Below are positions 54,024 to 62,197 of a stretch of 64,000 bases of DNA, piece by piece (position 1 is the stretch's first letter; every line of letters begins with the position of its first letter). The stretch lies in the NCBI RefSeq assembly GCF_014641595.1, contig NZ_BMIA01000001.1, forward strand, positions 1,612,001 to 1,676,000. Direction: 5' to 3'. The notes below the pieces were generated by a model. That model was not told where the DNA came from, searched no databases, and worked only from the letters and a program-made list of their open reading frames with translations. This DNA is from Dyadobacter endophyticus (GTDB taxonomy: Bacteria; Bacteroidota; Bacteroidia; Cytophagales; Spirosomataceae). The position numbers were made by a program, and so were the translations under genes.

Positions 54024-54348
54024 TTAATAATCAACAATATACACCGTAGCGTTTAATATGATGCTACGGTGTATATTTTTTATATGTTCTATACTGACAA
54101 ATAGTTTGGTACAGATAATTTATACAAAAAGTATATTACTTTTAATACTAATTATTACTATAAAATTATTAATTCTTTTAGTACTTAATATAAGTATATA
54201 AAATATCATACTTTACAAAAAAACAACACTTTTAATAATACAAACAGCCTATTTACCCCAGCCAAGGTGAGATCTTAAAAAACTTCCAATCGCTTGCATT
54301 TTCGAAAACAATCCTCCACCTTTGTACTGTAATAATAAAAGTTACAGT
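54024..54348. other. Terminator, AT-rich island and Rrf2 promoter region
   Basis: 325 bases. It opens with the terminator at 54036-54077. Then comes an island (about 54085-54245) made almost only of A and T and full of TACTTTTAATAC/TAATACTT words. The promoter and operator of the Rrf2 gene follow (54294-54349). No ORF here looks coding. Confidence 0.55.
54036..54077 (+). terminator. Terminator after the T9SS surface-protein gene
   Basis: Perfect 15-bp stem AATATACACCGTAGC / GCTACGGTGTATATT with a 12-base loop, followed by TTTTTATATG. It begins 12 bases past the stop codon. Confidence 0.9.
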
Positions 54349-54349
54349 A
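54294..54349 (+). promoter_or_regulatory. Promoter and operator of the Rrf2 gene
   Basis: TTG (54294-54296), 20 bases, CACCTTTG (54317-54324) is a near-consensus promoter. Immediately downstream lies an 8-bp inverted repeat, TACTGTAA (54325-54332) and TTACAGTA (54342-54349), with a 9-base spacer and overlapping the ATG. Such a dyad is expected for an autorepressing Rrf2 dimer. A partial copy (AACTGTAACA) is at 54773-54782, before the next gene. Confidence 0.7.
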
Positions 54350-54759
54350 TGAATTCTGGTCGCTTTGCCATTTCGGTGCATATTCTCACGTTGCTCGCCT
54401 TTTCGGGGGACGAGTGGACGCCGTCCGAGTACCTGGCCGGCAGCATCAATATCAATCCCGTGCTGGTACGGAAAGAGCTTAGTAACCTTCGCGAACGCGG
54501 CCTGGTGCTTAGCAAGGAAGGGAAATCCGGCGGGAGTCGTCTTGCCAAACCTGCGGACAAACTATTCATGTCGGAAGTGTATGGGGCTGTGAAACAAAAA
54601 GACCTGCTTGGAAAAGGCATCAACTCCCCTAACCCGGACTGCCCCGTCGGCCGGAAGATCAACGACCATCTCGACAACCTGTACGGCGACGCTGAGAAGA
54701 CTTTGCTTGCCAGCCTGGGCAAAATGTCCCTGGCGGAGTTTTGCAAGAAATTCGAGTGA
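54349..54759 (+). CDS. Rrf2-family transcriptional regulator (YwnA-like)
   Basis: 136-residue winged-helix repressor. The ATG at 54349 begins MNSGRFAISVHILTLLAFSG, the usual Rrf2 start; an in-frame TTG at 54322 is within the promoter. DEWTPSEYLAGSININPVLV and RKELSNLRERGLVLSKEGKS form the helix-turn-helix and wing. GGSRLAKPADKLFMSEVY follows. Only one cysteine lies in the region where iron-sulfur Rrf2 proteins have three (SPNPDCPVGRKINDH), so this is probably a redox or small-molecule sensor of the YwnA/HypR type. It is followed by an NAD(P)-binding reductase, as in ywnA-ywnB of Bacillus. Confidence 0.9.
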   Translation: MNSGRFAISVHILTLLAFSGDEWTPSEYLAGSININPVLVRKELSNLRERGLVLSKEGKSGGSRLAKPADKLFMSEVYGAVKQKDLLGKGINSPNPDCPVGRKINDHLDNLYGDAEKTLLASLGKMSLAEFCKKFE

Positions 54760-54825
54760 TTTTTGCGCCCTAAACTGTAACATTTATTATTTCAGAACTG
54801 AATATCCATCTTAAATCAAACACAT

Positions 54826-55479
54826 ATGAAAATTGCATTGATCGGCGCCACTGGATTTGTGGGCACGCACGTTTTGAATGAACTTGTTTCACGCGGCCAC
54901 CAGGTGACTGCTGTTGCCCGCAACATTGATAAAATCGACGCGGGTAGTGAGCTCGTAACCGCTAAGGCCGCGGACGTAGCGAATTCGGATGAGGTTGCAG
55001 CGGCCGTAGCCGGGCACGACGCCGTGATCAGCACGTTCAACGCAGGCTGGACGAACCCCAACATCTACCATGATTTCATCGCTGGTGCAAAGGCCATTCA
55101 GGCGGGTGTGAAACAAGCTGGTGTAAAACGCTTCCTGACCGTAGGTGGTGCAGGCAGCCTGGAAATTGAGCCGGGCCTGCAACTGGTCGACACCCCCAAC
55201 TTCCCCGAGGCCTACAAACCCGGCGCTACCGCAGCCCGTGACTACCTCAATATTCTCAAAACAGAAGCAGATTTGGATTGGACTTTTCTAAGTCCGGCCA
55301 TCGAGATGTCTCCTGCTCACCCTGGCGAGCGCACGGGCAAATACCGTACTTCGCTCGATACGCCGGTGTTCGATGCACACCACCACAGCAGGCTGTCAGT
55401 ACAGGACACAGCCGTCGCTATCGTCGACGAAATCGAACAAGGGAACTTCATCAGGAAGCGGTTTACGGCTGCATATTAG
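54826..55479 (+). CDS. NAD(P)-binding oxidoreductase (atypical SDR, YwnB/NmrA-like)
   Basis: 217-residue Rossmann-fold protein. MKIALIGATGFVGTHVLNEL carries the GATGFVG nucleotide-binding motif, then VSRGHQVTAVARNIDKID and HDAVISTFNAGW. The middle has KQAGVKRFLTVGGAGSLEIE, and the later part ADLDWTFLSPAIEMSP. These are typical of the YwnB/YhfK branch of atypical short-chain reductases. The substrate is unknown; members are thought to handle quinones or reactive electrophiles. The Rrf2 gene ends 66 bases upstream, and a half-operator lies between them, so it is the probable target of that regulator. Confidence 0.88.
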   Translation: MKIALIGATGFVGTHVLNELVSRGHQVTAVARNIDKIDAGSELVTAKAADVANSDEVAAAVAGHDAVISTFNAGWTNPNIYHDFIAGAKAIQAGVKQAGVKRFLTVGGAGSLEIEPGLQLVDTPNFPEAYKPGATAARDYLNILKTEADLDWTFLSPAIEMSPAHPGERTGKYRTSLDTPVFDAHHHSRLSVQDTAVAIVDEIEQGNFIRKRFTAAY

Positions 55480-56002
55480 GCTGGTATTATTGATATGCGT
55501 ATCACTTATAGTAAGTATAATTATACCGTTCCGCATTATACTTATCATTCATATAATAAGTATTAAAAGCTTATTATATATTATACTTTAAATACTAAAA
55601 TATTTTTAAAAAAAGGTTTATACTTTTTTATTCACAAAAAAGTATAAACCTTTTTTTTCTTACACTACATAATATTAGTTCATAATAATATAATACTTTT
55701 ATTACTTATAGTATATATAAAAAAGTAAGATAATAATACATACTTTTCAATAGTAAAAACTTACTTTACATTTAATACTTGTAATACTATTGAACATATA
55801 AAAAGTATTATAAGTGTGATGCATATAAAAATCAAAATGCTGATTAACAGGCCGATAAGCCGATGGCTAATTGATCCGCACCGGTTAGAGTCATTGCTAC
55901 TACCCCTACTCATTTTTCTGACTGCGCAGCGGACCTGGCCGAAAGCGCCGTAATCGACACTAATTTTTGACTAATTTTACAGTCATAAAACCTTTCAAAA
56001 TC
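55480..56002. other. AT-rich island with strong hairpin
   Basis: About 520 bases. From about 55490 to 55830 the sequence is nearly all A and T and consists of repeated TACTT, AAGTAT and ATACTTT words. It includes the 22-bp perfect hairpin at 55608-55657. From about 55845 the composition returns to normal up to the ATG at 56003. No coding ORF; no transposase remnant was recognised. Confidence 0.55.
55608..55657. terminator. 22-bp perfect hairpin flanked by A and T runs
   Basis: The stem has arms 55608-55629 and 55636-55657 around the 6-base loop ATTCAC. Each arm reads as A-run, GGTTTATAC, T-run or its complement. On either strand it looks like a terminator with a long U-tract. It lies 129 bases past the reductase stop and would end that transcript. 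Confidence 0.7.
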
Positions 56003-56644
56003 ATGGCCAGAAGCAACACCCCATCAGCAAACCAGCTTGCCAAGCTGTCTTCAAAAGCAGTCAAAGATAGGACGGGCCGGGATTGGGCCGAATGGATTGA
56101 GTGGCTCGACAGTCTTCAATCCGACGGAAAGACACACAGAGAGATCGTCACCTTGCTGTCCGAGCATGTCGATAGCATATGGTACCGGCAGAAAATCGCA
56201 CTCGGATACCGCGAGGCGACGGGCCAAAGGCAGCTGGGAGAGCTTTCGTCTGGCTATGAGATCGGGGTTACAAGAACCTTTCCGGTTTCAAGGACCAAAG
56301 CCTGGGAGCTGATGGCCTCCGAGAAAGGACTGTCTGCCTGGCTTGGCGATCTCGAAGACGGCTGCATCGGGGCGGCCGAATCCTTTAAAACCAAGGAAGG
56401 TATTAGTGGAACGATTACCGTGCTAGAACCGGGCTCGCATTTCCGGATGGCCTGGAAGCCGGACAACTGGCGCCATCACTCGACCCTGCAAGTACGCGTA
56501 ACAGGCAGCAAAAGCAAGCACGCCGGCAAAAGCGTGATCAGCTTTCACCATGAAAAACTCCCAAGGGTTGCCGACCGTGATGCGATGAAAAAGCATTGGG
56601 AAGAAAAACTATCCGATCTGGCTGAAATAATTAAGGGAAAATAA
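56003..56644 (+). CDS. DUF4287-like plus SRPBCC (AHSA1-type) fusion protein
   Basis: 213-residue cytosolic protein from the ATG at 56003; the frame is open 36 bases further but without need. Residues about 25-80 form a helical DUF4287-like domain (WAEWIEWLDSLQSDGKTHRE, LSEHVDSIWYRQKIALGYRE). Residues about 90-213 form an SRPBCC/AHSA1 domain (GVTRTFPVSRTKAWELMASE, KGLSAWLGDLEDG, HFRMAWKPDNWRHHSTLQVR). The fusion is a known bacterial architecture with unknown ligand. It is followed 42 bases later by the porin gene. Confidence 0.82.
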   Translation: MARSNTPSANQLAKLSSKAVKDRTGRDWAEWIEWLDSLQSDGKTHREIVTLLSEHVDSIWYRQKIALGYREATGQRQLGELSSGYEIGVTRTFPVSRTKAWELMASEKGLSAWLGDLEDGCIGAAESFKTKEGISGTITVLEPGSHFRMAWKPDNWRHHSTLQVRVTGSKSKHAGKSVISFHHEKLPRVADRDAMKKHWEEKLSDLAEIIKGK

Positions 56645-56686
56645 GGTTCTTTGTAGCCCGATTTTATCGCCACCAATTATACAAAA

Positions 56687-58009
56687 ATGAAGTTTCGTGT
56701 TGCCAGCCTATTATTACTTTTTATACTTTTAAGCCATTCAGACCTTTTTGCCCAGCGGTTCCTTATGGACCTTGTGGATACCACAAACCAGATGGGAAAA
56801 GGAATGCTCTCTATATATGAACGATATAACCGCGTGAGGATCAGCGGTTATATCCAACCCCAGTTCCAGGTAATTTCCAAAGAAGGTGCCGAGACCTACG
56901 CCGGTGGAAATTTCTCCGGCCTCGCCAGCAACCGTTTCATGCTCCGGCGCGGCCGATTGCGTGTAGACTACGCGCACCTGAACAAAAACAATGACCCGAC
57001 GTCGTATTTCGTGTTCCAGTTCGACGGTACCGAGCGCGGGGTTGCCATCCGCGATTTCTGGGGAAGATTTTATGAAAACAAATTCAAAATATTCGCTTTG
57101 ACCACCGGGATGTTCGCACGGCCCTTCGGCCATGAAGTGAACCTTTCCTCGGCCAACCGCGAAACACCTGAGCGCGGACGTATGTCCCAGATCCTGATGA
57201 AAACCGAACGTGACATCGGTGTAATGCTGACCGTTTCCAGCCGCAAAACGCAGGAATGGCACCAGAAACTAAAATTTGACGTGGGGGTCTTCAACGGCCA
57301 GGGTATGTCCGGACCGATGGACTACGATAGCCATAAGGACGTCATCAGCCGGTTGAGTCTTAAACCGACGAAAATCCGGGCGCTGGGTAATGCGACCTTC
57401 TCGGCAGCTGTGTCGGGCTACGCAGGTGGCATTGTGAGCCAGGGTAATGTGCTTTACAAAACCGAACGCCGCGGAGGAGAATACCAGGCCGTACGCGATT
57501 CCTCGGCCTCAAACCTGCACAAAACAAGACCACGCAATTACGCGGGCGCAGACTTCCAGATATCGTTTCCCAACGGCAAAGGCGAGACGGAATTTCGTGC
57601 GGAATATATCAAAGGCCAGCAAACCGCCACATTCAGCACGAGTGAAACGCCTGGTACTTACCCCGTTACCAACGGGATCAAAGATCCGCTTTACAATCGC
57701 AGCTTTGACGGCGCTTATTTCTATTTCCTGCAAAACCTGGGCAGCCTCGACCACCAGTTTGTGATGAAATACGATTGGTACGACCCCAACAAGAAAGTTT
57801 CCGGCAAGCAAATCGCTGCGGATAAAGGATTCGGAAAAGCCGATCTCCGCTACAACACGCTGGGCTTGGGCTACATATACACGGCCAACGAGTCGCTGAA
57901 ATTCGTGTTCTATTATGAGTTCGTACGCAATGAAAAGTCGGCGTTGGCGGGTTATGAAACCGATATTTCGGATGATGTTTTCACGGCCCGCGTTCAGTAC
58001 AACTTCTAA
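56687..58009 (+). CDS. Phosphate-selective-porin-like outer-membrane protein (OprO/P type)
   Basis: Outer-membrane beta-barrel of 440 residues. A signal peptide (MKFRVASLLLLFILLSHSDL, then FA-QRF) is followed by barrel strands: VRISGYIQPQFQVISKEG, ASNRFMLRRGRLRVDYAHLN, YFVFQFDGTERGVAIRDFWG. The block FALTTGMFARPFGHEVNLSS with ETPERGRMSQ is characteristic of the porin O/P family. The terminal residue is Phe (VFTARVQYNF). Substrate preference is not certain; phosphate is only the family name. The end overlaps the convergent SRPBCC gene by four bases. Confidence 0.9.
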   Translation: MKFRVASLLLLFILLSHSDLFAQRFLMDLVDTTNQMGKGMLSIYERYNRVRISGYIQPQFQVISKEGAETYAGGNFSGLASNRFMLRRGRLRVDYAHLNKNNDPTSYFVFQFDGTERGVAIRDFWGRFYENKFKIFALTTGMFARPFGHEVNLSSANRETPERGRMSQILMKTERDIGVMLTVSSRKTQEWHQKLKFDVGVFNGQGMSGPMDYDSHKDVISRLSLKPTKIRALGNATFSAAVSGYAGGIVSQGNVLYKTERRGGEYQAVRDSSASNLHKTRPRNYAGADFQISFPNGKGETEFRAEYIKGQQTATFSTSETPGTYPVTNGIKDPLYNRSFDGAYFYFLQNLGSLDHQFVMKYDWYDPNKKVSGKQIAADKGFGKADLRYNTLGLGYIYTANESLKFVFYYEFVRNEKSALAGYETDISDDVFTARVQYNF

Positions 58010-58461
58010 GTCCGAAAACGTTCGGCCAGCACTTTTCTGCGGTAAGCAAAAATCGTATTCACCTCCCGGTTCACGACCATCCGGTCCACAAGATTCCCCA
58101 GAATACCGAAGGGAACCTTATAATGCAGAATGTCCTCCATCAGCACGCCGCCATTTTGCTCGGTGAAGTGGTGCTGATGGTGCCAGAATGCATACGGCCC
58201 AAAGCGCTGCTCGTCTACAAAATATTGTCTGTCAACCACATGTGTAATCTCGGTGCACCATTTCAGGGGTATACCAAATAGCGGTCTGACGATGTAACGG
58301 ATGATCTGTCCGGCGTACATTCTATCCCCAGGGTGCGACGACGTTACTACAAATCCCATCTTGGCGGGTGTGATTTCCTTCAAGTTGGAAGGGTCGGAGA
58401 AAAATGTCCAGGCCTCATCGAGGCTGATGGGCAACCATTGTTTGAAATATAGCTCGCGCAT
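58006..58461 (-). CDS. SRPBCC-family protein (ligand-binding, cyclase/YfiH-like type)
   Basis: 151-residue START-like protein: MRELYFKQWLPISLDEAWTF, FFSDPSNLKEITPAKMGFVV, then FGIPLKWCTEITHVVDRQYF, VDEQRFGPYAFWHHQHHFTE and MEDILHYKVPFGILGNLVD. This is the conserved family often labelled cell-division-inhibitor-like SRPBCC, but the activity is not known. No signal peptide. The convergent porin gene overlaps its end by four bases; the next SRPBCC gene lies divergent at 58592. Confidence 0.86.
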   Translation of the reverse strand: MRELYFKQWLPISLDEAWTFFSDPSNLKEITPAKMGFVVTSSHPGDRMYAGQIIRYIVRPLFGIPLKWCTEITHVVDRQYFVDEQRFGPYAFWHHQHHFTEQNGGVLMEDILHYKVPFGILGNLVDRMVVNREVNTIFAYRRKVLAERFRT

Positions 58462-58591
58462 GTCAACTGATTTGACCTAATATACGTTAAATATGCAGCC
58501 TGCGATTAAAAATCCGGGCCGGGGCAATCCAACCCAGGACAACTCTGGCATAGTTTTCTCAGTATTTATCACAGTACTAACTCCGAATGAC

Positions 58592-59038
58592 ATGAACAGA
58601 AAACAGCTTGCAACCACAACCATTTCTATCCATGCAAGCCCTTCTGCGGTTTGGAAGGCATTGGTAGAACCTGAACTCGTCAAAAAGTATTTTCATGGAA
58701 CAGAAATGCGCTCGGATTTTGAAATCGGGAGCCCTATTACCTTCGAAGGCGAATGGCAAGGCCAACATTACGTCGATAAGGGTGAAATTCTGAGGATCAC
58801 ACCGGAGCGTGAACTCAGCTATTCCTTCTGGAGCCCGCTGTCAGGCGTCGAGGATTTTGAGGATAATTATACGCATGTGACCTTCCATCTGTCGGACTAC
58901 CACGAGCATACAACGCTGGTTGTTACCCAGGACAACCTGGAAGACGACGAAGCCGTGGTGAAAGCCGAAGGCAACTGGTTGAACGTGCTGCACGATCTGA
59001 AAAGGGTTGTGGAGGAAGAGCGGCTGCACGTACTTTGA
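58592..59038 (+). CDS. SRPBCC (AHSA1-type) domain protein
   Basis: 148-residue protein from the ATG at 58592 (MNRKQLATTTISIHASPSAV). An upstream open stretch from 58493 is probably untranslated. WKALVEPELVKKYFHGTEMR, ITFEGEWQGQHYVDKGEILR, YSFWSPLSGVEDFEDNYTHV and VTQDNLEDDEAVVKAEGNW are the AHSA1/START pattern, close to the protein at 63203-63658. The family binds hydrophobic ligands or assists Hsp90-like chaperones; the role here is unknown. Confidence 0.86.
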   Translation: MNRKQLATTTISIHASPSAVWKALVEPELVKKYFHGTEMRSDFEIGSPITFEGEWQGQHYVDKGEILRITPERELSYSFWSPLSGVEDFEDNYTHVTFHLSDYHEHTTLVVTQDNLEDDEAVVKAEGNWLNVLHDLKRVVEEERLHVL

Positions 59039-59050
59039 TGACTCATTAAC

Positions 59051-59087
59051 ACAAAACCCGTCGGACTCAATTGCCAACGGGTTTTGT
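59051..59087. terminator. Bidirectional terminator between SRPBCC gene and tex
   Basis: 11-bp stem ACAAAACCCGT / ACGGGTTTTGT around a 15-base loop. It is followed by ATTTTT on the plus strand and has an A-rich left side (T-rich on minus). It lies between two convergent stops. Confidence 0.8.
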
Positions 59088-59092
59088 ATTTT

Positions 59093-61210
59093 TCAAAGTT
59101 TCATTGATAATGCAATCCGCTTCCGGGAAAGGTCAACCTCGGTTACCTTCACTGTCACGTGCTGCTGCAATTTCACGACTTCGTTCGGATCTTTGATAAA
59201 CTTGTCGGCCATTTGCGAGACGTGGACCAACCCGTCCTGTTTTACTCCGACGTCGACGAACGCTCCGAATGCGGTGATGTTCGTTACGATTCCCGGAAGA
59301 ATCATACCGACCTTCAGATCTTCCGGTTTCCTTACCGAGCTATCGAATTCAAATTTCTTCATTTCGGCGCGCGGGTCACGCGAAGGCTTTTCGAGCTCGG
59401 CAAGGATATCTTTCAAAGTTGGCAAACCTACCGAGGTGGAAACGTACTTTTCGATCCTTACCTGGCGTCGCAATTCAGGTTTTTGCATTAAATCCTTCAC
59501 TGTGGTGCCGGCATCTTTGGCCATTTGCTCTACAAGCTCATAGCGCTCGGGGTGTACCGCACTGTTATCCAATGGATTAACACCATTTTCAATGCGTAGG
59601 AACCCTGCCGCCTGCTCAAACGCCTTCGCACCCAGGCGCGGAACTTTCAACAATTGCTGCCTCGATTTGAAATTTCCATTTTTAGCCCGAAAATCCACGA
59701 TATTTTGCGCCAAAGCGGGTCCAAGCCCCGAAACATAGCGTAGCAAATGCTTGCTCGACGTGTTGAGATTTACGCCTACGGAATTCACGCAGCTTTCTAC
59801 TACTACGTCCAAAGCATTTCGCAAAGAATTTTGGTCCACATCGTGCTGATACTGCCCGACCCCGATCGACTTGGGATCGATTTTCACGAGTTCCGCCAGC
59901 GGGTCCATCAGCCGCCGGCCGATTGATATCGAACCACGCACTGTCACATCCTTATCAGGAAACTCTTCCCGCGCAACTTCCGATGCCGAGTAAATGGAGG
60001 CACCCTGCTCGCTCACCATGAACAACCCGATCTCCGTCGGCTGTTCCGAGCCGCCGAGCAGCTTCTTCACAAAATCCTCCGTTTCCCGTCCGGCGGTACC
60101 ATTACCTACCGCAATCGCCTCGACCTTGAATTTCCGGATCAGCTCGTTCAACCGCGCGCCTGCATCGGCTGGTTTATCGAACGGATATATGACATGGTCG
60201 GCGATAAGATTGCCCTGGCCGTCGAGCACGACTACCTTGCAGCCTGTGCGGTAGCCCGGATCGATCGCCAACACCGTCTTCTGACCGAGCGGCGATGCGA
60301 GTAAAAGCTGCCGGAGATTTTCGGTAAATACCTGGATTGCGGCGACATCGGCCTTTTCTTTAGACAAATTGGCAAATTCCGTTTCAATGGAAGGCTTCAA
60401 AAGCCGTTTGTAGCTATCGGCGATCGCCAGTTCGAGCTGATCTTTGCAAGGCTCCGTCCCGAACATGAACAGCCTGTCCAATGCTTCGAGTGCCGCGTCT
60501 TCGTCCGGTGAAATATCGACGCTCAAAATACCTTCTTCTTCCCCCCGGCGCAATGCGAGCAGCCTGTGCGACGGTATCTTCGCCAACGGCTCCGAAAACT
60601 CGAAGTAATCACGGTATTTGGCGCCCTCTTCCTCTTTTTTCTTCTTGACCTTCGAGGTGATGATCGCCCCGCGCTGGAATGTAAACCGCACTTTTGCGCG
60701 CGCATCCTGGTTTTCGTTGATCCACTCGGCTATAATATCCCTGGCTCCCTGCAATGCGTCGGCCGCATTCGCCACCTGATCGTTCAGGAAAGTGGCTGCC
60801 TTGCCTTCCGGGTCCCTTTCCTTACCCTCGAAGATCAACTTCGCAAGTGGTTCCAGGCCCTTTTCGATGGCGATCGTAGCACGTGTTTTTCTTTTTTGTT
60901 TATAGGGAAGATAAAGGTCTTCCAGTTCGGTCATCGAAAACACCCCCTCGATCTTTTTTTTCAGTTCGGCTGTGAGCTTGCCTTGCTCCTCGATGCTTTT
61001 TAAAATCGCCTCGCGTCGTTTTTCGACTTCCTGCTGTTTCTGCCAAGCCTCTTTGACGTTGCCGATCTGGACCTCATCCAGCCCGCCGGTCGCCTCCTTG
61101 CGATAACGCGCGATAAACGGCACCGTAGCGCCTTCCTCGAACAGCGCGATGGTATTTCTCGCCTGCTTGTCGCTGACGCCGGCCTGTTGTGCAATAAGGG
61201 TATAGTTCAT
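59093..61210 (-). CDS. tex: Tex-family RNA-binding transcription accessory protein
   Basis: Conserved RNA/nucleic-acid-binding protein of about 705 residues from the ATG at 61210 (MNYTLIAQQAGVSDKQARNT). The ORF upstream of this is unlikely to be translated. The N-terminal helical domain contains YRKEATGGLDEVQI and ELEDLYLPYKQKRKTRATIA. A YqgF-like RNase H fold follows (VLAIDPGYRTGCKVVVLD, AVGNGTAGRETEDFVKKLL). Helix-hairpin-helix motifs come next (YVSGLGPALAQNIVDFRAKN), and a C-terminal S1 domain (VGMILPGIVTNITAFGAFVD). All are diagnostic for Tex. Its exact role in the cell is not settled. Confidence 0.95.
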   Translation of the reverse strand: MNYTLIAQQAGVSDKQARNTIALFEEGATVPFIARYRKEATGGLDEVQIGNVKEAWQKQQEVEKRREAILKSIEEQGKLTAELKKKIEGVFSMTELEDLYLPYKQKRKTRATIAIEKGLEPLAKLIFEGKERDPEGKAATFLNDQVANAADALQGARDIIAEWINENQDARAKVRFTFQRGAIITSKVKKKKEEEGAKYRDYFEFSEPLAKIPSHRLLALRRGEEEGILSVDISPDEDAALEALDRLFMFGTEPCKDQLELAIADSYKRLLKPSIETEFANLSKEKADVAAIQVFTENLRQLLLASPLGQKTVLAIDPGYRTGCKVVVLDGQGNLIADHVIYPFDKPADAGARLNELIRKFKVEAIAVGNGTAGRETEDFVKKLLGGSEQPTEIGLFMVSEQGASIYSASEVAREEFPDKDVTVRGSISIGRRLMDPLAELVKIDPKSIGVGQYQHDVDQNSLRNALDVVVESCVNSVGVNLNTSSKHLLRYVSGLGPALAQNIVDFRAKNGNFKSRQQLLKVPRLGAKAFEQAAGFLRIENGVNPLDNSAVHPERYELVEQMAKDAGTTVKDLMQKPELRRQVRIEKYVSTSVGLPTLKDILAELEKPSRDPRAEMKKFEFDSSVRKPEDLKVGMILPGIVTNITAFGAFVDVGVKQDGLVHVSQMADKFIKDPNEVVKLQQHVTVKVTEVDLSRKRIALSMKL

Positions 61211-61304
61211 GTTTACTAATGAAATTGGATACGGCAAATAAAGCGGATATTCATCGTTTTCAAAACTAAAATTAGTACCGGAGCGACGTACGCATTTTAC
61301 CATT

Positions 61305-61312
61305 TATATTTG
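61305..61312 (+). promoter_or_regulatory. -7 box before the ThuA-like gene
   Basis: TATATTTG, a perfect TAnnTTTG match, 36 bases upstream of the ATG at 61349. No TTG at the 20-base position. Confidence 0.4.
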
Positions 61313-61348
61313 GCATGATTTAATCCTCATACCTAATCCCTTATCAAA

Positions 61349-62191
61349 ATGAAGTACCAGTTCGGAAAGCCACTGGCTATCCTTGCCGTAATTCTGGCCA
61401 TGATATTTTGGCTCACTCCCGCCCATGCCCAGCAGAAAGCCGGATTCAAAGTCATCGCATTTTTTACCGGCGCGAACGACCGCGCACACATCAGCTTTGT
61501 GCACGAGGCCAACCGCCGACTGCCGGAACTCGGCAAGAAAAATGGCTTTTCGTATGATTCCACCACGAATTGGGATAACCTGAATGCAGAATTTCTGTCG
61601 CAATACCAGGTGGTACTGTTCCTGGACACACGTCCCGAAAAGCCCGAACAACGTGCTGCATTCCGGAAATACATGGAAAATGGCGGTGGCTGGATCGGCT
61701 TTCACTTCGCGGCATTCGCATTGACGCCCTCGGCATATCCGCAAAATTGGGACTGGTACCACGACCAATTCCTCGGCTCCGGGCAATACAAAAGCAACAC
61801 CTGGCGCCCAACCTCTGCCACTTTGAAGGTCGAAGATGCCCAAAGCCCCACCACGAAAGGTCTGGGAGCCACATTTAAAGCTTCCCCCAACGAATGGTAC
61901 CGCTGGGAAAAGGATTTAACCCAAAATCCGGATATTCAAATACTCTTATCGATCGACCCGTCGAGTTTCCCGCTTGGAACCGGTCCGAAACAGCACGAAA
62001 TATGGCATAGCGGTTATTATCCGGTAGCCTGGACCAATAAAAAATACAAAATGTTGTACATGAACATGGGCCACAACGACATCGACTACGAAAACAAAAC
62101 CAATAAGGAATTATCATTTACCTTTGATAACGACATGCAGAACCAGTTCCTCGTGAACTCTATCCTGTGGCTTGCAAACCGCAAAAAATAG
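61349..62191 (+). CDS. ThuA-like domain protein, secreted
   Basis: 280-residue exported protein of the ThuA family (class I glutamine-amidotransferase-like fold, linked to trehalose or sugar utilisation). The signal peptide is MKYQFGKPLAILAVILAMIF with cleavage after AHA-QQ. The fold motifs are FKVIAFFTGANDRAHISFVH, YQVVLFLDTRPEKPEQRAAF and the oxyanion-like GGGWIGFHFAAFALTPSAYP. HEIWHSGYYPVAWTNKKYKM and YMNMGHNDIDYENKTN follow. No catalytic triad is firmly assigned in this family. The AraC gene begins six bases later and is probably co-transcribed. Confidence 0.87.
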   Translation: MKYQFGKPLAILAVILAMIFWLTPAHAQQKAGFKVIAFFTGANDRAHISFVHEANRRLPELGKKNGFSYDSTTNWDNLNAEFLSQYQVVLFLDTRPEKPEQRAAFRKYMENGGGWIGFHFAAFALTPSAYPQNWDWYHDQFLGSGQYKSNTWRPTSATLKVEDAQSPTTKGLGATFKASPNEWYRWEKDLTQNPDIQILLSIDPSSFPLGTGPKQHEIWHSGYYPVAWTNKKYKMLYMNMGHNDIDYENKTNKELSFTFDNDMQNQFLVNSILWLANRKK

Positions 62192-62197
62192 CCTGTT

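Noticed and set aside
61211..61303. N-terminal extension of Tex
   Set aside because: The 31 extra residues are not like Tex N-termini, whereas MNYTLIAQQAGVSDKQ is.
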